Origin: Methylophaga sp. OBS1
GTDB lineage: Bacteria; Pseudomonadota; Gammaproteobacteria; Nitrosococcales; Methylophagaceae
Direction: 5' to 3'
DNA length: 64,000 nt
Assembly: GCF_026319365.1 (NCBI RefSeq)
Contig: NZ_JAPDMS010000001.1
Location: 110,018-174,017 of the forward strand
Part shown: positions 17,885 through 26,143 of the stretch, in pieces
Layout: each line of letters opens with the position of its first letter
How positions within the stretch are numbered: the first letter of the stretch is position 1
Made by a program: the position numbers and the translations under genes
The notes under the pieces: model-generated
The model's input: the letters and a program-made list of their open reading frames with translations, nothing else
What the model was told of the DNA's origin: nothing
Databases searched by the model: none

Positions 17885-18673
17885 CTACTTATCGCCGATG
17901 CCGACGATGTTGTAACCCGCATCCACATAAGTAATTTCGCCGGTGACCCCTGACGCCAGATCGGAGCAGAGGAAGGCAGCGACATTACCGACTTCTTCAA
18001 TGGTGACGTTACGACGGAGCGGAGAGTTACGCTCACCATAAGCCAGCATTTTGCCGAAATCGCCGATACCGGCGGCCGCCAGGGTTTTGATAGGACCCGC
18101 AGAAACGGCGTTCACGCGAATGCCTTCTTCGCCCAGTGAGTAGGCCATGTAACGGACAGTCGCTTCCAGTGCGGCTTTAGCGACGCCCATGACGTTATAG
18201 TTATCAATCGCACGTTCAGCGCCCAGATAGCTCAGTGTCAGCATAGAACCGTTACGGTCAGCCATCATCGGTTTACCGGCCTTGGCCAGTGCAGCAAAGC
18301 TATAGGCACTGATATCGTTGGCCATGGAGAAACCCTCGCGGGTGACGCTGTCAACAAAGCTGCCCTGTAATTGTTCACGTGGCGCAAAGGCGACTGAATG
18401 AACGATGGTATCGAGACCATCCCAATGTTTGTTCAGATCGTCGAAGACCGCCTGAATCTGGTCATCGCTGCTGACATCGCAGGGAAAGACCATTGCCGGG
18501 TCGGCGCCACATTCTTCAGCAATTTTTTCAACGCGGGATTTGAGCTTGTCATTTTGATAGGTAAAGGCCAGTTCAGCCCCTTGTTTGGCCATGGCATGTG
18601 CAATGCCGGAGGCGATAGAGCGCGGGCTGGCAACGCCCACAATTAACACGCGTTTGCCTTGCAGGAAACCCAT
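17885..18673 (-). CDS. fabI: Enoyl-[acyl-carrier-protein] reductase [NADH]
   Basis: Catalyses the last reduction of each fatty-acid elongation cycle (trans-2-enoyl-ACP to acyl-ACP); it is the triclosan and isoniazid-class target. It is a 262-residue short-chain dehydrogenase fold. It has the FabI-type nucleotide site [20 protein letters not shown] and the catalytic pair in YNVMGVAK (Y-x6-K). The second tyrosine is in LSYLGAE, and the substrate loop [13 protein letters not shown] is typical. AGGAGAG lies just upstream of the ATG on the minus strand. It is divergent from the solute-binding protein gene. Confidence 0.97.
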   Translation of the reverse strand: MGFLQGKRVLIVGVASPRSIASGIAHAMAKQGAELAFTYQNDKLKSRVEKIAEECGADPAMVFPCDVSSDDQIQAVFDDLNKHWDGLDTIVHSVAFAPREQLQGSFVDSVTREGFSMANDISAYSFAALAKAGKPMMADRNGSMLTLSYLGAERAIDNYNVMGVAKAALEATVRYMAYSLGEEGIRVNAVSAGPIKTLAAAGIGDFGKMLAYGERNSPLRRNVTIEEVGNVAAFLCSDLASGVTGEITYVDAGYNIVGIGDK

Positions 18674-18802
18674 AAGTCTCTCCTAAACTGCGGATAAAGC
18701 GGGATAACTTACCTGATTTTATCACCAACGGGAAGGGCGACCGCGCAGTAAACTCGTGATAATCTTGGTCACACATCTGGTTCCAATTTTGACGTTGTGA
18801 GA

Positions 18803-20953
18803 ATGAAACTGAGATATCTGCTGGTTTGTCTGTCGCTGCTTGTTGTGTCCGCCTGTGAATTCGGTGCGGTCAACTCACCCTACCCGGATCAGAATGCTGA
18901 GCTGGATACCCTCTATACTTCCTTTTCGCTTCGACCCAAACACCTTGACCCGGCCCGCTCATACAGTGCCAATGAAATCGCCATCACCGGTCAGATTTAT
19001 GAGCCACCGTATCAGTATCATTATCTTAAACGTCCTTATCAGCTGGAGCCGCTGGTTGCAGATGCTATGCCGCAAGTGACTTATCTGGATGAAAATAACG
19101 AGCCGGTAGCAGAAGACAGTGACAATATTGCCTACAGTGTTTACACGATTCCGCTCAAAAGCGGGATCTATTACCAGCCTCATCCGGCATTTGTCCGCGA
19201 TGAACAGGGTGATTTTCTGTATCACGCTTTGACGCAGGAACAACTTGACGAGGTCGAGAAGCTGGCTGATTTTGAACAAACTGATACGCGTGAGTTGAAA
19301 GCCGATGATTTTGTTTACCAAATCAAACGCCTGGCCCATCCCGAGATCCACTCGCCGATTCTGGGTCTGATGGGAGAACATATCGTCGGGCTCAACGATT
19401 TTGCTGACAAGCTTCGTGAACTCCGTCAGCAGGGGCGGCCTATCGACCTTCAAGCACTGGCACTTGAAGGGGTTAACGTCATTGATGACTATACTTACCA
19501 GATTAAGGTCTATGGCAAATATCCCCAGCTCCGCTTCTGGCTGGCGATGCCTTTTTTTGCCCCGATTCCCTGGGAAGCGGAACAATTCTACGCTCAGCCC
19601 GGACTGATCGATAAAAACATCACGATTGACTGGTATCCAGTCGGCACCGGTCCCTTCTACATGACGGAAAATGATCCCAACCGGCGAATGGTGCTCAGTA
19701 AAAATCCGAATTTCCATGGCGAGTTTTATCCCACGGAAGGCGACCCTGGCGATGCCGAAGCCGGTCTCCTGGATGATGCTGGCAAGCCACTGCCCCTTAT
19801 TGACCAAATCGTTTTCACTCTGGAAAAGGAAAACACGTCCTACTGGGGTAAATTTATTCAGGGTTATTATGATGTCAGTGGCATCAGTTCCGACAGCTTT
19901 GATCAGGCTGTACAGGTGTCTTCTGCCGGTGAGTTCGGCCTCAGTGATGCAATGAAAGTGAAGGGCATACAACTGGAAACGGCTGTCGGCACCTCGACCT
20001 TCTATATGGGCTTCAACATGCTGGACCCGGTCGTAGGCGGTTATAGTGAGAAAGCGAAAAAGCTCAGACGCGCCATTTCCATCGCTATTGACCATGAGGA
20101 ATATATATCGATATTTGCCAACGGTCGGGGCATACCGGCACAGGGGCCTGTGCCGCCGGGTATATTTGGTTACGTAGAGGGTGAAGCCGGCATCAACCCG
20201 TATGTTTATGAATGGCAGGATGGAGAGGCGGTGAGAAAGTCTCTTGATGAGGCAAAAAAACTGCTGGCCGAGGCAGGCTATCCCAGAGGGCGTGATGCCG
20301 AGACCGGTGAGCCGTTAGTCCTCTATTTCGATGTGCCGGCCAGTGGCCCCGATAGTAAAGCGCAACTGGACTGGTTACGTAAACAGTTCCGCAAACTCAA
20401 CGTGCAGTTGGTGATCCGCAGCACCGACTACAACCGTTTTCAGGATAAAATGCGTCGTGGTCGCGCCCAGATTTTCCAGTGGGGCTGGAATGCGGATTAT
20501 CCTGATCCTGAGAACTTCCTGTTTCTACTCTATGGCCCAAACGGTAAAGTTGAGACGAAAGGGGAAAATGCAGCCAACTACAAAAATGAAGCCTTTGATA
20601 AGCTGTTTGAGTCAATGCGGGTGATGCCCAACAGTGATGAGCGATTAAAGATTATTCAGCGCATGGCCGATATCGCTCGAGAGGATGCACCGTGGGTGTG
20701 GGGATTTCACCCTAAAATGTTTACGCTCTATCATGCATGGAATCACAACATCAAGCCTAACCTGATGGCCAATAACACCCTGAAATACCGCCGTCTGGAT
20801 ACAGAACTGCGGCAACAATTACAGGATGAATGGAACAGGCCGACAGTATGGCCATTGCTGTTGTTGCTGTTGGGCTTGTTGATCGTGATATTGCCCGCTG
20901 TGATGGTTTACCGTCATAAAAAGCATAAAAAACATTCAATTCCATCTGCTTGA
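18803..20953 (+). CDS. ABC transporter solute-binding lipoprotein (SBP family 5), C-terminally anchored
   Basis: A 716-residue peptide/oligopeptide-type binding protein. Residues 1-18 are a lipoprotein signal with lipobox LVVSAC (Cys18). The SBP_bac_5 domain spans most of the protein (YSVYTIPLKSGIYYQPHP, YPVGTGPFYMTENDPNRRM, RRAISIAIDHEEYI, WGWNADYPDPENF). Unusually, the last ~35 residues add a hydrophobic helix (WPLLLLLLGLLIVILPAVMV) followed by a Lys/His tail, so the protein may be tethered at both ends. No permease or ATPase is adjacent; an OppB-type permease stands alone 23 kb away (44426-45406). The GTG at 18797 is an alternative start. Substrate unknown. Confidence 0.88.
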   Translation: MKLRYLLVCLSLLVVSACEFGAVNSPYPDQNAELDTLYTSFSLRPKHLDPARSYSANEIAITGQIYEPPYQYHYLKRPYQLEPLVADAMPQVTYLDENNEPVAEDSDNIAYSVYTIPLKSGIYYQPHPAFVRDEQGDFLYHALTQEQLDEVEKLADFEQTDTRELKADDFVYQIKRLAHPEIHSPILGLMGEHIVGLNDFADKLRELRQQGRPIDLQALALEGVNVIDDYTYQIKVYGKYPQLRFWLAMPFFAPIPWEAEQFYAQPGLIDKNITIDWYPVGTGPFYMTENDPNRRMVLSKNPNFHGEFYPTEGDPGDAEAGLLDDAGKPLPLIDQIVFTLEKENTSYWGKFIQGYYDVSGISSDSFDQAVQVSSAGEFGLSDAMKVKGIQLETAVGTSTFYMGFNMLDPVVGGYSEKAKKLRRAISIAIDHEEYISIFANGRGIPAQGPVPPGIFGYVEGEAGINPYVYEWQDGEAVRKSLDEAKKLLAEAGYPRGRDAETGEPLVLYFDVPASGPDSKAQLDWLRKQFRKLNVQLVIRSTDYNRFQDKMRRGRAQIFQWGWNADYPDPENFLFLLYGPNGKVETKGENAANYKNEAFDKLFESMRVMPNSDERLKIIQRMADIAREDAPWVWGFHPKMFTLYHAWNHNIKPNLMANNTLKYRRLDTELRQQLQDEWNRPTVWPLLLLLLGLLIVILPAVMVYRHKKHKKHSIPSA

Positions 20954-20967
20954 GCAGCAGATTTTTT
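20944..20967 (+). terminator. Terminator overlapping the solute-binding-protein stop codon
   Basis: ATCTGCT pairs with AGCAGAT around a five-base loop that includes the TGA stop codon, then six T. It separates this gene from pomA. Confidence 0.75.
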
Positions 20968-21037
20968 GTGAACTGTTCGGTAAAATACCCGCTGAATTTA
21001 TGCTGTTTCTGCCGGATGCTATAGAGGGAGTTTAAGA

Positions 21038-21805
21038 GTGGATCTTGCTACGCTGCTGGGCCTTGTGACCGCCTGGGGATTGATTATCGCAACCATCGCA
21101 CTGGGTGCGGCGGCTGGTACTTTTGTCAACATGCCCTCTTTGGCCATCGTTCTCGGCGGGACCTTTGCCGTGGTTTTGATGCGATTCACCCTGGGGCAGT
21201 TTATCGGTTCGATAAAAACGGCGACCAAAGCCTTTCTGCATAAATCCGAATCACCTCAGGCGATTATCGACAACGTCGTAGAGCTTGCCGGTATAGCCCG
21301 TAAAGAGGGCCTGCTGGCTCTGGAGCGCCAGGAAATCAGCAATCCGGTGCTTTCCAAGGGCATTATGATGCTGGTCGACGGTCACGAACCCGCGGTGGTA
21401 AAAAAGGCTTTGCTGACGGAGTTGAATGAAACGCTTAACCGCCACAGTGTCGGTCAGCAGATTTTCAAAGCGATGGGGGATGCGGCACCGGCAATGGGTA
21501 TGATCGGGACGCTGGTGGGGCTGGTTCAAATGCTGAGCAACATGTCTGACCCCAAGTCGATTGGTCCTGCAATGGCTGTGGCACTGCTGACCACCCTCTA
21601 CGGCGCCATGCTCGCCAATATGTTTGCTCTGCCTATCGCCGACAAGCTGTCATTGCGAAGTAGTGAAGAGCTGATGAACAAAAACATCATTATCGAGAGT
21701 GTGCTCGGCATTCAGGAAGGCCAGAACCCCAAAATTCTGGGTGAGATTCTGAAAAACTTCCTGCCCGCCTCCAAGCGTGACAGCGAAGAAGAAGCCGCAG
21801 CCTGA
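21038..21805 (+). CDS. pomA: Flagellar motor stator protein PomA/MotA
   Basis: The larger stator subunit, which converts ion flow into flagellar rotation. It has 255 residues and four membrane helices. The start MDLATLLGLVTAWGLIIATI and the segments GTFVNMPSLAIVLGGTFAVVL and GDAAPAMGMIGTLVGLVQML are PomA-like. The pairing with a PomB-like partner suggests Na+ coupling, by family similarity rather than by test. It starts with GTG behind AGGGAG. pomB follows 17 bases later; no other flagellar genes are in the window. Confidence 0.93.
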   Translation: MDLATLLGLVTAWGLIIATIALGAAAGTFVNMPSLAIVLGGTFAVVLMRFTLGQFIGSIKTATKAFLHKSESPQAIIDNVVELAGIARKEGLLALERQEISNPVLSKGIMMLVDGHEPAVVKKALLTELNETLNRHSVGQQIFKAMGDAAPAMGMIGTLVGLVQMLSNMSDPKSIGPAMAVALLTTLYGAMLANMFALPIADKLSLRSSEELMNKNIIIESVLGIQEGQNPKILGEILKNFLPASKRDSEEEAAA

Positions 21806-21822
21806 CGCAGCGGTCTTAGTCT

Positions 21823-22716
21823 ATGAGCGAGAATCCGAACAGAGCCAAACGCGACGCGGAAGGCTTACCCGCCTATATGGCGACCTTTGCCGACCTGATG
21901 TCACTGCTGATGTGCTTCTTTGTGTTGCTGCTGTCCTTCGCTGAAATTGATGCGTTGAAATACAAGATGGTGGTCAAATCACTGGAAAATGCATTTGGTG
22001 TTCAACGTGAGGTTCCCAAAGATGAAATTCCTGAGGGTACCAGCATCATTGCACAGGAGTTCAGTCCGGGGGAACCTAAACCGACTCCCCTGAAAGTGGT
22101 CAGACAGGATACAATGGACGAAACTCGCGAACAGCTCAAGGTCACTGCGGATGCCGAACAGCTGGCTCAACAGCAGGTCAAGGAAGTGGCTGAAGAGACC
22201 CAGGAATTCAGGGAAGCCTTGGAGCAGGAGATCCAGGATGGATTGATTGTCGTAGAGAGCCAGTTCAGTCGTATCGTGATCCGAATCAGAGAAAAAGGAT
22301 CCTTTCCCTCAGGTGATGCGCGACTGAATCCAGGATTTGTCCCGATCCTGCGCAAGATTCACGATGTGTTACTGACGACGGATGGTCGCATTGCCGTGGC
22401 AGGGCACACGGACAATGTGCCGATTAATACCCCGCGATATCGTTCCAACTGGGAATTGTCCACATCGCGGGCCACATCGGTGGTGCATGAGTTACTGGCC
22501 CCCGGTCAGATACCCGCTGAGCGTTTCGTGTTGGAAGGCTACGCGGATACCAAGCCTCTGGTGCCTAATGACACCACGGAAAACCGGGCTCAAAACCGCC
22601 GGGTAGAGATTATTGTCCTCAAATCAGCCGTTGAGGAGGAACTGACTCGATCTATTGACGAACTGATGCAGGACCACGAATCCGTCGATAGTGAAATCAG
22701 CCCGCTATACCAATAA
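21823..22716 (+). CDS. pomB: Flagellar motor stator protein PomB/MotB
   Basis: The stator subunit that anchors the complex to peptidoglycan. It has 297 residues. The single membrane helix FADLMSLLMCFFVLLLSFAE contains the ion-binding aspartate near residue 24. The plug/linker region has the PomB-type stretch PEGTSIIAQEFSPGEPKPTP. The C-terminal OmpA-like domain (about 155-275) carries the peptidoglycan-binding pattern VAGHTDNVPINTPRYRSNWE. Similarity to Vibrio PomB in the linker is why I name it PomB rather than MotB. Confidence 0.93.
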   Translation: MSENPNRAKRDAEGLPAYMATFADLMSLLMCFFVLLLSFAEIDALKYKMVVKSLENAFGVQREVPKDEIPEGTSIIAQEFSPGEPKPTPLKVVRQDTMDETREQLKVTADAEQLAQQQVKEVAEETQEFREALEQEIQDGLIVVESQFSRIVIRIREKGSFPSGDARLNPGFVPILRKIHDVLLTTDGRIAVAGHTDNVPINTPRYRSNWELSTSRATSVVHELLAPGQIPAERFVLEGYADTKPLVPNDTTENRAQNRRVEIIVLKSAVEEELTRSIDELMQDHESVDSEISPLYQ

Positions 22717-22728
22717 CAGGAGTAGATA

Positions 22729-23316
22729 ATGAAATATCTTCACAGAACCGTTTATTTATTGAGTTTATTGCTGGCATCCACTATGGCTTCAGCGGCTTCC
22801 TGGCAGGTGGATAATGGCAAATCTCAACTCAGCTTTGTGTCGGTCAAGAAAAATAATATTGCTGAGGTCCATCACTTTGACTGGATTGCAGGATCTGTCA
22901 GCGAGGCGGGTGACCTCGCGCTTGAGATCGATCTGACCAGCGTCAATACCGGCATCGAAATCCGTGACTCGCGAATGAAAGAGTTTTTCTTTGAGGTCGA
23001 TGCCTATCCAACAGCTGCTCTGCAGGCCAGGATCGACCCCGCCATGATTGCCGAGCTCGAAGCGGGACAATCAAACAATCTGACCGTGGATGCTGAACTG
23101 GATCTACACGGACAGAAACAAGCCGTGACAATGACGTTGCTGGTCACCAAAGTCAGTGACAGTGAGCTGCTTGTCGTCTCCAATCAGCCGGTCATTCTCA
23201 ATGTGGCTGATTACGACTTGGTCAAAGGCTTGGAAAAATTACGTGAACTGGCCGGTCTGCCCAGCATCAGCCAGGCGGTTCCAGTCAGTTTTTATTTAAC
23301 ATTGAACGCGATGTAA
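22729..23316 (+). CDS. Periplasmic YceI-family protein
   Basis: A 195-residue secreted lipocalin-like protein; YceI relatives bind isoprenoid-type lipids. A signal peptide ends at TMASA (about residue 22). The body opens with the family pattern [14 protein letters not shown] and contains [19 protein letters not shown], the usual YceI signature of residues around the strand pair. It lies 12 bases after pomB and 19 bases before leuD, so it may be co-transcribed with either. Its position is where leuC would be expected. Exact ligand unknown. Confidence 0.85.
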   Translation: MKYLHRTVYLLSLLLASTMASAASWQVDNGKSQLSFVSVKKNNIAEVHHFDWIAGSVSEAGDLALEIDLTSVNTGIEIRDSRMKEFFFEVDAYPTAALQARIDPAMIAELEAGQSNNLTVDAELDLHGQKQAVTMTLLVTKVSDSELLVVSNQPVILNVADYDLVKGLEKLRELAGLPSISQAVPVSFYLTLNAM

Positions 23317-23335
23317 AAGAGGTTTAATCCGCGTC

Positions 23336-23974
23336 ATGCAAAAGTTTTCAGTTGAAACCGGCATTGTTATCCCTATGGACAGACCTAATGTGGATACCGA
23401 TGCCATCATCCCCAAGCAGTTTTTAAAATCCATCAAACGTACCGGCTTCGGTCCCAATCTGTTTGATGAATGGCGTTATCTGGATCATGGTGAACCAGGT
23501 CAGGACTGCAGTCAGCGGCCGATAAATCCCGACTTTGAGTTGAATCAGCCGCGTTATAAAGGCGGTACCATCCTGCTGGCCCGGGAGAATTTTGGTTGTG
23601 GTTCCAGCCGTGAACATGCGGTCTGGGCCCTGGATGATTTTGGCATCCGTGTCATTATCGCGCCGAGCTTTGCTGATATTTTCTTCAGTAACACCAGCAA
23701 GAACGGCATTCTTGCTATCACGCTGGAAGAGGAGCTGATCAACAAGCTGTTTGCTCAGGTTGAAGCCACGCCCGGTTACCAGCTCAAGGTTGATTTAGCG
23801 GCGCAGACGATTACACTGCCCGATGGTGAAGTTATCGAGTTCGAGATTGACAGCTTCAAAAAGCACTGTCTGCAGGAAGGACTCGATGATATTGGTCTGA
23901 CGCTGCAGCACACCGCTGAGATCGAAGCCTACGAAGCCAAACGTAAGCAGGAAGCGCCCTGGCTGTTTTCCTGA
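23336..23974 (+). CDS. leuD: 3-isopropylmalate dehydratase small subunit
   Basis: The swivelling-domain subunit of isopropylmalate isomerase in leucine synthesis. It has 212 residues. The motifs [36 protein letters not shown] and [16 protein letters not shown] are diagnostic. The enzyme needs the iron-sulfur large subunit LeuC, which is not next to it nor in this window. leuB follows after 30 bases. Confidence 0.97.
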   Translation: MQKFSVETGIVIPMDRPNVDTDAIIPKQFLKSIKRTGFGPNLFDEWRYLDHGEPGQDCSQRPINPDFELNQPRYKGGTILLARENFGCGSSREHAVWALDDFGIRVIIAPSFADIFFSNTSKNGILAITLEEELINKLFAQVEATPGYQLKVDLAAQTITLPDGEVIEFEIDSFKKHCLQEGLDDIGLTLQHTAEIEAYEAKRKQEAPWLFS

Positions 23975-24004
23975 AACCAGATAGAGCAATTTAAAGAAAG
24001 TAAA

Positions 24005-25075
24005 ATGACAAAAAAAATAGCAGTTCTGCCCGGCGACGGGATTGGTCCTGAGATCGTTGCCGAAGCGGTCAAGGTATTGGAAAAACTCCGCACTGAAGGA
24101 CTGGATATCAGTCTGGATTATGGGCTGGTTGGTGGTGCCGCCTATGACGAGACAGGCACTCCGTTACCAGAAGCGACGCTGACCATGGCCAAAGAGGCGG
24201 ATGCGATTCTGCTTGGTGCTGTGGGTGGCTACAAATGGGAGTCACTCGATATCAGTGTCCGTCCGGAAAAAGGCTTGCTGGGTCTTCGCAGCGAACTCAA
24301 CCTGTTTGCCAACCTGCGTCCTGCCATCCTGTATCCGCAACTGGCCGGGGCATCCACGCTTAAACCGGATGTCGTCGCCGGTCTGGATTTGATGATTGTG
24401 CGTGAGCTGACAGGCGGTATTTACTTCGGCCAGCCACGCGGTATCCGTACGCTGGAAAATGGTGAAAAGCAGGGCTATAACACCCTGGTTTATCGTGAAA
24501 GCGAAATCCAGCGTATCGGTAAGGTCGCGTTTGATATCGCTGGTAAACGCCAGGGCCGTGTGTGCTCGGTGGATAAGGCAAATGTGCTGGAGTGCACGGA
24601 ACTCTGGCGTGAAACTATGACAGAATTGGCGAAGGATTACCCCGCTGTCGAACTGAGTCACATGTACGTGGATAACGCGGCGATGCAACTGGTGCGGGCA
24701 CCCAAGCAATTTGACGTGATGGTGACCACCAATATGTTCGGTGACATTCTGTCTGACTGTGCCTCCATGCTGACGGGTTCTATCGGTATGCTGCCATCGG
24801 CATCACTGGATGAAAACAGTAAAGGGATGTACGAGCCGATTCATGGCAGCGCCCCGGATATCGCGGGTCAGAATATGGCTAACCCGCTGGCAACCATTCT
24901 GTCAGCTGCTATGATGTTACGTTATACGCTCGATGAGGCCGTCATGGCTGATCGAATCGAAAATGCTGTGAGCCAGGTGCTGGATAACGGTCTCAGAACG
25001 GCCGATATCTATTCAGAAGGCAGCACCCGAGTATCGACATCGGAAATGGGCGATGCGGTGGTCGCAGCACTTTAA
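24005..25075 (+). CDS. leuB: 3-isopropylmalate dehydrogenase
   Basis: Oxidatively decarboxylates 3-isopropylmalate to 2-oxoisocaproate in leucine synthesis, using NAD+ and Mg2+/Mn2+. It has 356 residues. The start [19 protein letters not shown] and the substrate arginines in [17 protein letters not shown] and [11 protein letters not shown] are visible. The metal site is in [14 protein letters not shown] and the NAD-binding loop in [18 protein letters not shown]. It lies between leuD and asd in a run of tightly packed plus-strand genes. Confidence 0.98.
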   Translation: MTKKIAVLPGDGIGPEIVAEAVKVLEKLRTEGLDISLDYGLVGGAAYDETGTPLPEATLTMAKEADAILLGAVGGYKWESLDISVRPEKGLLGLRSELNLFANLRPAILYPQLAGASTLKPDVVAGLDLMIVRELTGGIYFGQPRGIRTLENGEKQGYNTLVYRESEIQRIGKVAFDIAGKRQGRVCSVDKANVLECTELWRETMTELAKDYPAVELSHMYVDNAAMQLVRAPKQFDVMVTTNMFGDILSDCASMLTGSIGMLPSASLDENSKGMYEPIHGSAPDIAGQNMANPLATILSAAMMLRYTLDEAVMADRIENAVSQVLDNGLRTADIYSEGSTRVSTSEMGDAVVAAL

Positions 25076-25096
25076 ACCCAAGACAAAAGGTGAAAT

Positions 25097-26119
25097 GTGA
25101 GTAAACAAGTTGATGTTGCAGTCGTAGGCGCCACCGGCGCTGTCGGTGAAACCATGCTGGAGATTCTGCACCAGCGTAATTTCCCGGTCGGTAAAGTCTA
25201 TGCACTGGCCAGTGAGCGCAGTGCCGGCAGCAGAGTCAGTTTTGGTAACAAATCACTGGTCGTTGAAGACCTGGCGACATTTGATTTCTCCAAAGTTCAG
25301 GTCGGCCTGTTCTCGCCAGGTGCCAGCGTGTCTGCGGAATACGCACCGAAAGCGGCCGCTGCCGGATGTGTGGTGATTGATAACACCTCACAATTTCGTT
25401 ACGACAAAGATATCCCCCTGGTCGTACCGGAAGTAAATCCGGAAGCCGTTGCAGACTACAAAAATCGCGGCATTATTGCTAATCCCAACTGCTCTACCAT
25501 TCAGATGATGGTGGCACTGAAGCCGATTTATGATGCGGTTGGTATCACCCGCGTTAATGTCTGCACCTATCAGGCAGTTTCAGGCTCGGGTAAGCCGGCG
25601 ATGGACGAACTGGCCAAGCAGACAGCGGATTTGCTTAATGGTCGTCCGGTAGAATCCAGTGTTTATCCCAAGCAGATCGCCTTCAATGTGCTGCCGCAAA
25701 TTGATGTGTTCCAGGATAACGGCTACACCAAAGAAGAAATGAAGATGGTGTGGGAGACCCGCAAGATCATGGGTGATGAGAATATTCTGGTGAACCCGAC
25801 AGCAGTGCGTGTACCCGTTTTCTTTGGTCACTCGGAAGCGATTCATATCGAAACCCGTGACAAGATGACTGCTGAGCAGGCAACCGAATTGCTGAAGCAG
25901 TCTCCGGGCATTGTTGTGCTCGACGATCGTAATGATGGCGGCTATCCCACCGCTGTGACGGAAGCCTCTGGTCATGATCCTGTCTATGTCGGCCGTATCC
26001 GTGAGGATATCTCTCATCCAAACGGTTTGAATTTGTGGGTAGTTGCGGATAATGTTCGTAAAGGCGCAGCACTGAACAGCGTACAAATTGCAGAAGTTCT
26101 GGTCGAAAACTACCTTTGA
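25097..26119 (+). CDS. asd: Aspartate-semialdehyde dehydrogenase
   Basis: Reduces aspartyl phosphate to aspartate semialdehyde, the branch point to lysine/diaminopimelate, threonine and methionine. It has 340 residues. The NADP-binding VGATGAVGETMLEIL, the catalytic cysteine in ANPNCSTIQMM and the downstream SGSGKPAMDEL fit the family. The start codon is GTG with AAGGTGAAAT upstream. The leuB-asd-fimV-truA order is also found in Pseudomonas. Confidence 0.97.
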   Translation: MSKQVDVAVVGATGAVGETMLEILHQRNFPVGKVYALASERSAGSRVSFGNKSLVVEDLATFDFSKVQVGLFSPGASVSAEYAPKAAAAGCVVIDNTSQFRYDKDIPLVVPEVNPEAVADYKNRGIIANPNCSTIQMMVALKPIYDAVGITRVNVCTYQAVSGSGKPAMDELAKQTADLLNGRPVESSVYPKQIAFNVLPQIDVFQDNGYTKEEMKMVWETRKIMGDENILVNPTAVRVPVFFGHSEAIHIETRDKMTAEQATELLKQSPGIVVLDDRNDGGYPTAVTEASGHDPVYVGRIREDISHPNGLNLWVVADNVRKGAALNSVQIAEVLVENYL

Positions 26120-26143
26120 TCAGCGCATAGGAAGGGTGAGGGG

